A stretch of 64,000 nucleotides of DNA, taken from assembly GCF_036373705.1 (NCBI RefSeq), contig NC_089869.1, forward strand, positions 15,758,550-15,822,549. Direction: 5' to 3'. Under the pieces are notes generated by a model. It did not search any database and had not been told where the DNA came from. It was given only the letters and a program-made list of their open reading frames with translations. This stretch comes from Amia ocellicauda. Taxonomy: Eukaryota; Chordata; Actinopteri; Amiiformes; Amiidae. Within the stretch, counting starts at the first letter, position 1, and each line of letters opens with the position of its first letter. Positions 38,201 through 50,983 of this stretch are shown piece after piece. The translations under genes and the position numbers were made by a program.

Positions 38201-41200
38201 ATAATTTGACTAAAAGTTAAGGTGTGACCTGGCATATTCACATTTCTAAGTGATGATTTTTTCCAAGGTGCCTCATCAATTAACTAAAGCTGTGACACTG
38301 AGAAGCCTTTAATATTAAAGTAAAACTAAGAGATTATGCTGTCGTCCACTTGCCACCAGGTGGATATTTAACATAACATACTGCAGTCATGCTGTATCAT
38401 ATGTTTGACATCACTCGCCTCCCTGTTGCGACTGGAACCAATGTCTAGCACAGTCAGTGTTTCACCATTTGGCAGCTGCCATATTAGAATTTAGGACATC
38501 CTGAAGAATTGCCTAAAAGAACCTCCTGTTTTTAATAGCTTCTATTGCAAATGAAGCAGAATTAAGTCATGGGTTTCGCTGAAGAAAAAAATGTGATTTT
38601 GTGAGATCATGACATGTAAAATGTATGAAAGAACTTTTAATATTTCAAAATAGTTTTCTTCTAAATACCTTTTTGATGATTGAACCAAAACATATTGACC
38701 AGAATAATGTCATGAAAGTCTTACAGTTAAACAAGCAGTTGTTTTAATCTGTAGCCACTACAAATTAAACGGAGCACCTTCTGTGAAAAGGGATTGATAC
38801 CTGACTGTGATGGATGTGATCACTGGTCTGGTATTCTAGCAGGATTAGTGTACTCTTGAGTTTTTGTGCTTGTGGTGAATAGTGATTTAATGTTACTCCA
38901 ATTAATCTATTGCATGTTTAACCTGATGAGTGTTTTAGCATTTTATAATAAGATAAGAGCAAAATCCTAGTGGAAGCTGCATATTAAAGATATACACTTA
39001 ATGAGGTAACCGCTATAATATTTTTTAGAATAACGCAGCTGTGCCCATGTGAGGTCCTTTCATGTGAGTCTGAAGGTGTACTAAATTGTGTTCTTGACAC
39101 GTATCATTGCCATTAAAGTTCATGTCTTTAGGAAGTATGGTATAGTATAAAGTTAGCTGCATCTATACACAGACACTGATGAAGACAGATGCTGAAATGC
39201 ACATTAGAAGACATTATGTCTCCTACCCCTGTACAAATGAATAACTTAATCTCTGGTGCAATTATGATGAAAATTGTTAACTTCAGTGCCATTTAGTAAG
39301 CCCTCTTAACAACTGTGCAGTATGATCTATGTCCTGGTGATTTTTTTCCTCTCTCTTTTCATTATACTGATAAATCTTACAGGGAGATCACAGCCACAGT
39401 GGAAGGTGCATGTCACTGTTCAGTAAAGCACATGTGTAATGTGTTCGACCACCTCTTACTGTTTTTACAGCAATGCTGTGCTTGTGTTTATTTATTTTTG
39501 CCATACTAATACCTTTAACCAAGCCAAATGATCGAATTGCTGAAATTGTTACTAGAGAGAATATTTTGTGTGATCTGGAGCAAATGTGTTCATGTACGCA
39601 GTATGTTAGACAGTTCTGGTTTGTAAGTAAAGCATACATGGAAACTTAAAGTAGCATAAAGGCCGGAGAAAAAAAATAGGAAAATGATCTGGTCAAAAAA
39701 TGACATACGTTGTTTATGAACTCTTGGATTATATTTTTCAGTAACAAACATGGCTATCCATTTATGTTTTACAGAGGCAGAAGCGAAGCCATTTTAAAGC
39801 CTTTGCCTCCCAGATAAACCTGTTTAAGCCTACCTGCATGTACCTACGATGGCAACCGTTTTGCATTTTAATGACAAATCAAGTACGCTAACTTGCATTT
39901 TAAACGAAAGTGCTTTAAATGTCTCGAGCTGTCAGAATGAGATGTTAGTAGCTTGATGAAAAGAGAACAAAGAAGACAAAGTATGAAGCCTAGATACAGT
40001 GAGAAATGAAATAAAACCTTGTATGGCCTGTCAGCGGTGTCAGTTGATATTCATATCTAAAGCACATTATAGTATTACTTTGCAGCTCATAGCTTACTCA
40101 TCTGTCTTTTTTAATTCATCACATTCGAGACTGTATCTTTTAAGTCCCAAGTGTCAACACTGGAAGGATCCTGTTAATTGACAAATGAGTGTCACAGAAG
40201 TGAATTGCTGCCTTTACATCAGAGCCAGGTAGTCTCTGTTGTTTTTGATGGCGCTATTATTGGCATAAGCCAGTATAAGACATCAGTCTTTGCCAAAATG
40301 AGAAGTGACAGCCAAAGAAGGGCTGTCATTGTCTTAGTGCATGTTCAATCTGCAGAGATGCTGGTATGAAGATAAAATGTCAGTTAAAAGAATATGAAAA
40401 ACTATCTGAAGGAAGTCCTTAAATTACTTGGAAAGTGGGCCTGGGAATTGGCACTTGGTTGGAAATCAGAATATTTCAGTTTAGATCTATCAGGCCCATT
40501 TAAAAATAATATTCTTGAATAACTAGATCTGTTTATCATGCGTTTAGGAAAATGTGATGTTCTTCAAGCTTAATTAGGTTTATAAGAGAGAGGGAAAAAA
40601 ATATAAGCTTATTTATTAGGAGTTTTCCTCTTAGACATGCCATGAATTGGCTCAATAAAAATATGCAACACTGCATCTTTAGTGTTTATTTGCATCTATT
40701 TTGGAATATTGAAATTGTTCTTCTTCAATTTGCTGTTTGTTATCATTTTTATCCTGGGCTGATGAACTACACAGGAAGATAATAAGAAGTATAGTCTTTT
40801 TAGGCTGACAAGACAAAAAGCTTAAGAAAAGCAATTTATATTTGTAAATGTTGGGTATGTTGGTAATTTACAAAAAACATATGAATTTAATGCAGCATAC
40901 CCTATTTTCCTAAAGAAAAGTCTCTAGGCAATAACAAAACAACATGAAAGGTTATATTTCAATTGAGTTTTTCAAATCTGACAGCTGCTGTTGTTTTGCT
41001 GTTGCATATGTAACATTGTAAACTGTATCAGGTGATTGGCATAGCTTCCTCCATTTCATGATTTCTTGATTGCCATTACAAATATAGAAGATATATTTTT
41101 CAGTTTAGCAATGGCCACTAAAATACCATAACAATCTTCTATAGAAATGTAACTTCTGGCACGAGTCTTTGTTATGGTGAAATAAGCAGAAACCGTGGAT

Positions 41201-42123
41201 GCAATGACAGTAGTGTCTTAATCCAGTGAATCTTACAGCAAAGGCGTAACATGAAGAAGCTAGCAGAAGCTTGTGGCTTTCATATCTAGAAATAGAGGTA
41301 GCAGTCGAACAATTGAATTTCTAGAAAGAAGCCCTTCATAGTGCAAGGAACAGGAAGCAAACATAAACTTTGACAAACACAATCCCAAAAACCCTACAGA
41401 TGGGAAAAGCTTTTTTCAGGAAAGGAATTTGGTCAACTTATTTAAAATACATTTTCTTTCCCTTAGAGAAGAGAATGATGATGTTCAGGAAGCTCTGAAG
41501 CGAGGTACTTATAGAAAAGTGTTTGCAGCCCACCGTGAAACATACATTGAAATGCAATGTATATCAAACTTCAGATGTTGGTGAACTTACACTTGTAGAA
41601 CACAGTCTGGATTGCTAAACCTATGATAATAATAATATATTGATCATGAGAACTTAATTGATTCATAGCTTCAGACTTTCTCAATGGTCGTTTGAATACA
41701 TTTGACATTTAATTTCTTTACATATTGCCTGAACATGTTCTAAATCTTATTTTTCACATGCACGCTTTTAAAGATTACTCAATTATATATTTTCCCTATT
41801 CATAGCATCTGTAGAAATATAAAGATTGGTTCTGAATTGTGGCCTAACATGAACTGATAAGAGTTGAATACCAAATCAAATGTTTTCTATACCATATTAC
41901 ACTTCAGTGCATAATCTGTGAGAGATTCCTAAAAGCCTAATGGGTAAAGTGTGGGTTTCATAAAATAAATATGACAACACTACTTCAAAATAAATTCTTA
42001 CCACATTCTGGTCTGTATAATTGTTTTTGACAAAATCGTTCAACTCTGTTGTTACCATCCATAGCAACTGTAACCGTAATGTAGAATATAACCCATAATA
42101 AAAAAAAATACAATATAAGTACA

Positions 42124-42125
<2 letters not shown>

Positions 42126-42154
<29 letters not shown>
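42126..42154. repeat. (TA)n microsatellite
   Basis: About 14 TA units followed by TGTGTTA. Confidence 0.9.
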
Positions 42155-42158
<4 letters not shown>

Positions 42159-43092
42159 TAATTTCTTCTTTCACTGCTGGCAAATTACTGTTGGAATTGC
42201 AGAAAGATGTATTTAAATGTTAAGCTTAAGAAGATCTATGTTTACTGTAAAACACCAGCTCTCGTGCTTCACTGGAGTTAGCTGGTTAAAATAATATTGA
42301 ATTATTGTTACACTTTGCTTTTGATAAGATATAAGTATTTTTATCTTTATGGAAACCGACTTCAGATACATTGCTTATAAACATAGAACATCCAAAAATA
42401 AAACTCAGTCGTGCTCATTAACTGTGATGCACGGTGCTTGTTTAGTAGTAGTGTGAATATGCCTGTGCATATATAAATAGGAAATATAAAGACTGTGGCA
42501 GATCGCAACTGCTTTTTCCCTGGACCTTGAATATAAATCTGTGTCGTACAGTTCTTTCTCTGTCAGCAGCCAAGTATGTATATTTTAACCATCTTTGCTG
42601 TTTCAACCCATTACAGTCTTCTGGTAAATTATATTTATATCCCTGAGTCATTACAGAACTGCTTTTTAGATGTTCTGTTTTTATATATTTATATTTATTT
42701 CTCCAAATCTCCGTCTACAGTGTGTTGAGTCTGCTAGAAGACATTCTAGCCATCCAGTTGCACCTTGGTAATATATATTTTCACTGAATAATACGATTTA
42801 ATACCCCATCCTAATAACCCTACACGAGCATATCAAGAACTATATAAATATCCCTAGATCACACCATACAGTATACATTTCTCTCTAACGTAAACATACT
42901 TTACAGTACGCATTAATTCAGTGCATCTTGTGCTGTTCGCATATAATGTAATGGAACATCTTTCTTTTCTTTTTCACTCAAAGGTTTGTTCAAATTAAAT
43001 ATATATGACATCAGAAAATCGGCAGTAGTGCCATTCCTTTTATAACAGCATTACAGTTTTTATTGTATATCCCTAGACTAATGGCATGTTAC

Positions 43093-43425
43093 TGACACAG
43101 TGATTTACAGCCCCTCAGCTTTTGTGGCAGTGCATTAGAGAGGAGCATTGACAAAGAGCCAACAGTTTGGGGGAAGAATAAAGCTGACATTTCATTGGCT
43201 TTAGGAAGAGAAAAAAGGAAGCCCAGTCACATACGTGAGAGTAATAGTTTCTGTACTTTATGTTTTTCACTGCCAGCTGTCACACAGCCCCCGAAACGGA
43301 CGAGAATTTATTGGGTAGTATTTAGAAACATGTCAGTGGTAATGACTGCAGCTCTGATTTCAATTATCACCCACTAAATTTAGTTTAATTCAATGCATTT
43401 GTGGACCTAATGAGTGAGCCTGACA
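43093..43425. promoter_or_regulatory. candidate regulatory block with TGACA cluster in lrmda intron 2
   Basis: Six TGACA cores on either strand: 43093, 43149, 43185, 43278 (within CAGCTGTCA, which joins an E-box), 43331 (TGTCAG) and 43421. The sequence is non-repetitive and of mixed composition. A regulatory role for znf503 or lrmda is inferred only. Confidence 0.35.
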
Positions 43426-46400
43426 TCATTTTTCAAAAATTCGATACCATGCTATTTTAATATTTTATGTTGACCACCAATTTAATTTTCCTCCTTCTCG
43501 TTTGGCATGTGGCAGCATGGTCCCCCATGTGTAGTTGTAACGTCAGCTTTATGCAGCTCAGATTCTTCCCAGGGATATATTTTTTCAATTGACAGAAATC
43601 CAATTAGTTTTAGTACACAGACCGGCTGAATAAAAGGCTCCTTAAAATCTACAATATGTTTCTTTAACATTTTAATAGTAGAGCGGCAGAGTGACAGGTT
43701 TTATAGATAGACTTGATGGGCCAAGTGTGGACAAGCTCACTTCTTTATTTTGACAAGTTAGGAACAAAGTATATGTACATCTTAGTTATTTTGATAGCTG
43801 CTGAGGATGCTTTTAATATTTTATTAACTTTACATTTTAACACTAAAGTGTGGTTCTTATGAATAATGAAATACTTATTAAATACTTTAAGAACACTCGG
43901 TTTATGCTGCTGTAAGACCGTGTAAAAAAAAAGAAAAAAAAAGAGTTATGTATTATTAATTGGTGACATGTTTAGTAAAGAGCTATTTTTCTTGTGTGTT
44001 TATGCCTCGTGAAAGTTTGACACAAGGGCTCATTTTTTAATAAGCAATGAAATGGAGGGGATGAAGACTTACGTACAGTTGCCAGCAACATCAGGGGGCA
44101 AAGCGTAGTCTGTGTAACTCCATGGCTCACTTCCAGTTTATGTCCCTTATCACCCAAAGCCATCTTTCTGATTAATGATGTAAGCATCGCAGAGGCATGG
44201 AACATATTAGACCTTTGAAGAGAAACTGCAGCCATACTTTTACTTCCCCTGGAAGTTACCCAAAGAGAAAAAGGTTAGCAGTTGGAAAGGGAATAAAGGA
44301 ATCACTTTTCATATTGGCTCAGCACTTTGGTTGCCTCATGACGTGTCGTCTCCCACAGTTCTTTCTCCTGGAGAGTCAGGTTGGAGAAGCAAAGACAGAT
44401 ACATTGGGAAATGGCTTTGTCTTTTCTTTGCCAAGATTTCCGAGGATGTTTCCAGGTCCTATATGTTTTGAAGTTTGGAGTAATCTGCAGAATTGTTCTA
44501 AGGAAGGAATATGATTAATGGTGACACTGAATGTAGCTCCAAATATATCTTACCAATGGAGAATACTTTATGAAGGTTGTCATTTGATATAGATGCTTCA
44601 GAGACTTTTCAGGAAGGTATGGCAGCTGTGTTGGTCATACATTGAATTGTAAGAACATCTATATATATATTAGTTTCATTATTATACTTACTATATTCTG
44701 AAATTAAAGTTTTGTGTATTTTACTTGCCTTCATCTAGGTTGGTAAACCTCACTGCTTTCTCCAATAATGATTCCAACATATTATTTGTATTCCTATTTA
44801 ACTGTACATGTGGAAAAATAAAGATCATAAAAACAAAAATCTATGAAAATGTATCATACTTGAAAACATGTTCTTAATTATAGTAGTAGAAACGTAGAGC
44901 TCTTCTGCTTGCTTTCACATTTGCCAGATAATAAGTGTTGGTAATGCATTGCATTTCAGCGTGTTTATACATTTAAATTGATTTTAAAATGGTATCTGAA
45001 TTTAAAGCTTGACAACTGCTCACAATTGGGAAAGAACAGCCAAAACCAATGTGCACCCGAGACAAAATCAATCGCAATGATAATCATAGATGGTATCTTT
45101 GCTTGTTTAATTTAGAAGTTAAGACTCCATAACCAGAAGAAAAATGCAACCTAAATATATATGAAAATGGGATGAGTTTGAATTGAAGGGAATCATATAA
45201 TTTGAAAAAGATGTTTCATTTAAAGGGGATTTTTATTTCATTATGTTCTTTTGAAGTTGGTCAGGCTTGAAGACACCACTGGTCTGTTACCACATTGTTG
45301 ACTTTCACATGACCTCGCCGACTGCATATTTGTAACACACATTGGCATGTTGAAAGACCACCTTTAAGGCTTTTATCCTCTCATAGGCTCCCTTCTCTAT
45401 TAAAGACAAACTGTGCCTTGAGTTATTTTAAAGTCTTTAATAAACTTATTTTTTATTATAGGTTATGTGTGGTTTGTTTTATGAAGGCTTCCGTTGATTT
45501 GGTGGTTCAGAAGTTAGTTTCTTGATGGATGCCTCAAGAAGCCCTTTGCTCATGTTCACTCCATAGCTGATCTTTCTCAGGAGTTTTGAGGGAAAACCCA
45601 GTAGTCACTGCGTTAATTCATATTATGATTTTAAAAGGTTTATAATTAGTCTTGATACTGGAGTCTATTTGTATGTTACTAATAATTCTAATCAGTATCA
45701 CTGTCCCATTATTGCCTTTCACTTGATGAATACTGCACTAAAATCATCTATTTATTGATTGTAATTAGAAAGGTGAGATCCTGAATTATCAAGTTGTTTT
45801 CTGGTACCTGGGCAGCATGTGATGCTTTTACTACAATTAGCTGTGACTCAGTAAGAGTGTCATTCCAATTAGTAAAAAAAAAGTTTGAATATGAATTGTT
45901 TAAAATGATACAATATAAAGCTGAAGTTAACATCATTAAAGAGCTTTGTGTTTTTCTACAAATTGTCATCAGTCACAAAAAGTGTTGGTAGATCCCTACT
46001 TGAGAATTATTAACAGACAGTCAGTTAACCTTAAAGCGAATTAGGGAATGAAACTATAACATATATGTGTACTGTGCTTTTAGCTTACATGACCTTTAAC
46101 CTCCAACAGAGACTTTGAAACTGTAATTGGAGGCTAATAGGTCTCGGGGTCATGCGTTGTGTCTGATTCACTGCAACCCAACATTAATAATTAATTTTTC
46201 AGACATACTAGGACCACAGATTGGGAGTGTTAAACATCAATGTATTTGTCTGCCTTTTCCAGGAAACTTAGATAAAACAAATTCATTTTTTATGTTTCAG
46301 TTATTGGTTTTATATTCTTCATGCACTGAACATGAGATATTATAATTGTAGCCTTCATTAGTAGTGATCTTTACATTTTCAAAAGCATAACAACCAGCAG

Positions 46401-49228
46401 AAAATGCTTGCATTTTTGGTGTTTTGTAATGATCAGTTAAAAGTCCTTTCACTTTTGTTTCAGGGAAAAGGTGTTCCATCTATTATCATTAGTTGTTAAC
46501 TTTTTGTTAAAACAAACAAAAAATAAAATAAATTAAAACATGGCCAATCACAAACATAGAGACTTACTAAGCATTGGGTAAAACCTGATGATTTGTTTTA
46601 AGAACTACAAACATATTAAATATGAATTAAAGGACTCTTGCATTGCATCTAAATTATTTAGACCAAGTATTTCAACATAAATGCATTTAAATTCCTTCTG
46701 AAGAGAAATAGAGCGAACTTTGCTCTTGGTACAAAGCTTTGCAGATCTTGTCCTTGAAATGTCACAAACACCCACAGTTAAAAAACAGAATTGTGTAATA
46801 TTTGTTAATCTAAAAACTTGCTTGGTTATTTAGTGCTGCTGATGAGCTGTGCTACTGCTGTGGGTGCAATATGCAATATACTTATAAATACAAGTATCAT
46901 GAAATGTAATTGCACAGATTACAGTTAATGGTTTAATAAAATGTCAATTTATTTTCTGTTTGGTAATACAATGCTACTTTGCATTTTGCGGCTAGGTCAA
47001 AGTCTTGCTTTGGTCTAGCCCTTAATTTAGATAAGGAAGTTGTTTTTGTTTTGATCCTGGAACCATGAACTCTCAATTATAAAATGCCTGTACTCTTATG
47101 ATTATAGTATAATCTACTTACCTACAAATTAATAGTTTGGGTAGGATAGGTATACATGTAAAAAGCTGATACATTGTTTTACCTGTATTCTGAACTTTGA
47201 ATGTTATACTACATGGTAATGATTCACTCATTTGCTATTAAAACAGAAGGATTGTTTTATATGGTCTACAACTAATTTGTAAACAATATTGATATCGTTT
47301 TAGTGCCTTATAGGGCAAATGTCATTCCTCTAATCTTGTAGTATCCATTTGCTGAAGTTCCATTTCAGTTTAAACCTCTGAATCTTCGGGAATCCTCTTG
47401 AGATATTATAATGGGTTCAGTGTATGATGTAGTAGGTCGAAAGTCACCTGGTCATGTCATCCAATTTTCTTCCTGATATTATATCCAAATGCTTTTGGTT
47501 GCTTAAGAGTTATTTTTACTCTTGCATGTAATATATTTTGCATATTGTAACAATTTTCTTTTGGCATTATCATCTGTAATTTAGTGCTTTATTCAATGAA
47601 GTTATAGTTCATATAAAGTTGTTGTAAAAAATATTTAATGATTTAAAGAATGTCAAAAGCAGTTTTATTTGACCATAAACAATGTATGTCTACAGAAGTA
47701 TAATAAACAATACGATGTGCTTTGAATCTACCCCTATGTCTGTAATCATATGTATTTTGAGTACGCATTTAAACATGTATGAGATACTTACAGACTAAAT
47801 AATCGTATTTTTTTTTTTTTGCATTATTATTTTTATTTTTCACTTACCAATTCATTGCATTTTGTGTTAAAAACATACTTAAGGAAAACTGAATTGGGAC
47901 TGTCAACAATGAGACAGCCTTCACTCCCTGCTATGTTCAGGGGTCTTTGGTCTTTAGAGTCTTTATATGAGCCGAGAGAGACTTCAAATGCAAGGAAAAA
48001 GAAAGCGAAAATCCTCATGCACATTTCCTTCATAGGCGAAGGAGAAGCTGCCCTATAGAAGCTGGTGATTTATGCACTGACAGGTGTTTGTGTGTCAATA
48101 AAATGAAAGGCTTTGATGACAAATCCTTTTACCTTTCTCCATTGCAAAATTCCTTAAAAACACTGAGATATTCTCTACCTAGACAAAGATTGCAAAGTCT
48201 ATGTATGTATCATTTTCCCTTTTAAACAACATGGCTGAATATTTTGTGCAAGCTCATGGTTTATACCTTAAATTTGTTACATTTTTGAGATACATTCAAT
48301 AAACCAGATATTAATATTGTGTATAAATATTGTTTACAATAAAATGCAATACATTCTTTGCTCATCTCCCTTGATTATTTATTGTTGTCTTGGTAAATCA
48401 TTTGTCCATAATTTAGATTTTCTGAAATGTTAGAATTCAAGAAAAGGTTTGTGAGAATTATTTCTGCATATACTTTTGAACCTGGTCCTACATATGTAAT
48501 TGTTGGGTTTTCATTCTAGAGCACCTTTTGTTACAGAAATAAAATAATTAATATAAGGCAACATTGTCTCAGAAACTCATGGAATCATCAAAGGTTCAAC
48601 AGTTCTCTTTTGGGAATGTAAACCACCTCTTCTGTAATTTATGACTGCTATATGTTACATAAATAGTGCAATCCCACAGACATGCATTGGAACAGTGTAG
48701 TTAAGCAACAAAAAATTACTTTGGCATTAAAAAGAAATAACTGCAAGACTCTACTGTGTTAAGCATTTGCAAGGTGACACTCCTGAAAGAGTTGTTGGCA
48801 GTTGTAATGCATAATTCCTCCTTGCCTGTCTCCAGTTTACCTCACACCGGATTTATAGGGCACCTTTCTGTATTTTATCCAGTCATCGATCTATAATGTA
48901 TTACTGCTGTGAACAAACTCCTGGGTAAGGTTCCATTTGCAGTGGATGTTTATAAATGTGTTTGTTTACAAGGATGTAGGCCATAGACCATGAGAAGTCC
49001 TTTTACTTAGGCTGTGAATAGTGTCACTGTTCTCCCCCCGACATGAACAAGCAGAAAAGATCAGGAATGTTTCAAGCTGAGGGGGGATTAACACTTTATA
49101 CATAATAATTATCTGTGTATAAAGTGAGAGCATATCAGTTGTTAACACCATGGTAATAATATATTAAATCCACTTGATGATTCCTGGATTGTATGAACAT
49201 CAACATTCCTTTGGATCTGCACAGAAAT

Positions 49229-49231
<3 letters not shown>

Positions 49232-49305
<74 letters not shown>

Positions 49306-49335
49306 CTGTCTCTGTCTATCTATATCTCTATCTGT
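49232..49335. repeat. (TC)n(TATC)n compound microsatellite
   Basis: About 28 TC units, then TATC units with interruptions. Frames across it encode Leu-Ser runs and are not genes. Confidence 0.95.
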
Positions 49336-50121
49336 ACACATATGAATAGATGCATATGATTTTCCAGCAATACTACAATCCAAAGCAAACATCCATTTCT
49401 ATGACCATATGGTTAAAGGAGCACAAAATGACAGTCTATATAGACCTCAACTTTAATACTTTAAAGTTTTCTACCAAAATGAATGGTTGCAGTTGATTGA
49501 ACTCATTAAAGAGAATGTGTGTAAAAGTTTGGCTGCTTATTCATTACTTTCACTGTATATAATCTACAAGTTTTCTTTGGAAAAACCTATTCTCTGAGGA
49601 TGATATAATCTGAAGTCTAGTAATGTACCATTCCCGCTAACAATAACATTTAAGGCAGCTGCACTGCAAGACTTTACTTACCTATTATTGTTTGTACTTG
49701 ATACCTTAAAAACAATCACATTGTTTATCTGCTTTGCTTTAAACGATAATCAAGCTCTGGTGTCTCACATGTAGTGTATCCGTATTCTTCTTTGGCCACG
49801 GCTGCTTAAATTAATTATTAGTTTTATAGCAAACCCTCAGGCCTTGCTGAGGTAGGTAATCCCTAAAGGAGGCTAATCCGGTCCTGCTTTACAGAAAATC
49901 AATTCTGGCCTTTGGTGTTGGCATGCCATCAGGTTGGGGGACACATGTCATACATCTCGTGATTTTTTCATGAGGTATGTTTTGAAGTTATAAAACCAAT
50001 GAAGGATGCTTGGGGTGATGAAAAAAAAAAAGATACCTTAAAGCTATGAAAGGACCTGAAATTTCTCCTGAGGACCGATTTCAAGTGTTTGGTTGCAAAT
50101 TGAGCAAGGAAAAAAATAAAA

Positions 50122-50174
50122 TGTGTGTACTGTGTGTGTATGTGTGTATGTATATGTGTGTGTGTATATATATG

Positions 50175-50242
<68 letters not shown>
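50122..50242. repeat. (TG)n/(TA)n compound microsatellite
   Basis: Interrupted TG and TATG units followed by an uninterrupted TA run of about 30 units (from about 50180). Frames on both strands give Tyr-Ile runs and are not genes. Confidence 0.95.
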
Positions 50243-50247
<5 letters not shown>

Positions 50248-50813
50248 TTTCATTAATTTTAACTTTCATCACTTGAAGAAACACATTTTACAGGTATTTC
50301 AGGTTATGTTTAGTGATGTGTCTATGTGTTTACATGTGTGCATATACACATATATCCTCTATCTACACTACAGTGAAGGGGATATGGTTTTGTATCATCC
50401 TAGTTTTAACTGCAGTGCTAGGGAGATGCTTAACCTTTGACCTTTTTGTGTGTGTACATTTGTTTGAATGCTTTCAATTGTATGACATACATATTGTTTT
50501 TTAATATGGTCAGTAATAATCTTTTATATTTATGCGATGCTGTTGGTGTATTTTTTATATTAATATAAGTACTTTTCATCTTATTTTAAGCAAGCTGGTT
50601 GTTACAGAAACCACGGCATTAACAAGCATAATCAAGTCATCTGATTATTTTATGTTAACTAATAAATCCCAATTTACATTTTCTTATGTGCCGTGCTCAT
50701 GCTGAACTGAGTTAATGCTTTTAAAATGTGATGAATTTCCTTTAAACCTATTCACAGTTCCTTTTGTTAAGAGACAGAAGTGCCTGCTCACTTTATTGCG
50801 TTTCAGCAGCTAA

Positions 50814-50983
50814 TGACAGAATAACGTAGCAGCAGACTTGGAGGCTTATAGCAGCTGACAGGCCCGAGCCACTGAAAGGGAGAGCTGTGGATGTTCCCGT
50901 GGCATGCAACTACAGAGCCTGAGATTTATCATTCATGCCAACTGACCCTTCTAGTAAAAGTTTAATAAGGGATAAATTGACAT
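50814..50983. promoter_or_regulatory. candidate regulatory block, TGACAG sites in lrmda intron 2
   Basis: TGACAG at 50814-50819 and 50856-50861 and TGACA at 50979-50983, within a complex, relatively GC-containing stretch (about 50750-51060). Function inferred only. Confidence 0.3.

Noticed and set aside
43681..43740. Sequence with GATGGGCC reminiscent of tails of dispersed fish repeats
   Set aside because: The match is short and degenerate, and no element boundaries can be set.
44197..44514. 105-residue plus-strand open frame
   Set aside because: No recognisable family; overlaps an unrelated open frame on the other strand; likely chance.
50044..50440. Overlapping frames with Tyr-Ile runs on both strands
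   Set aside because: Translation of the (TA)n microsatellite.
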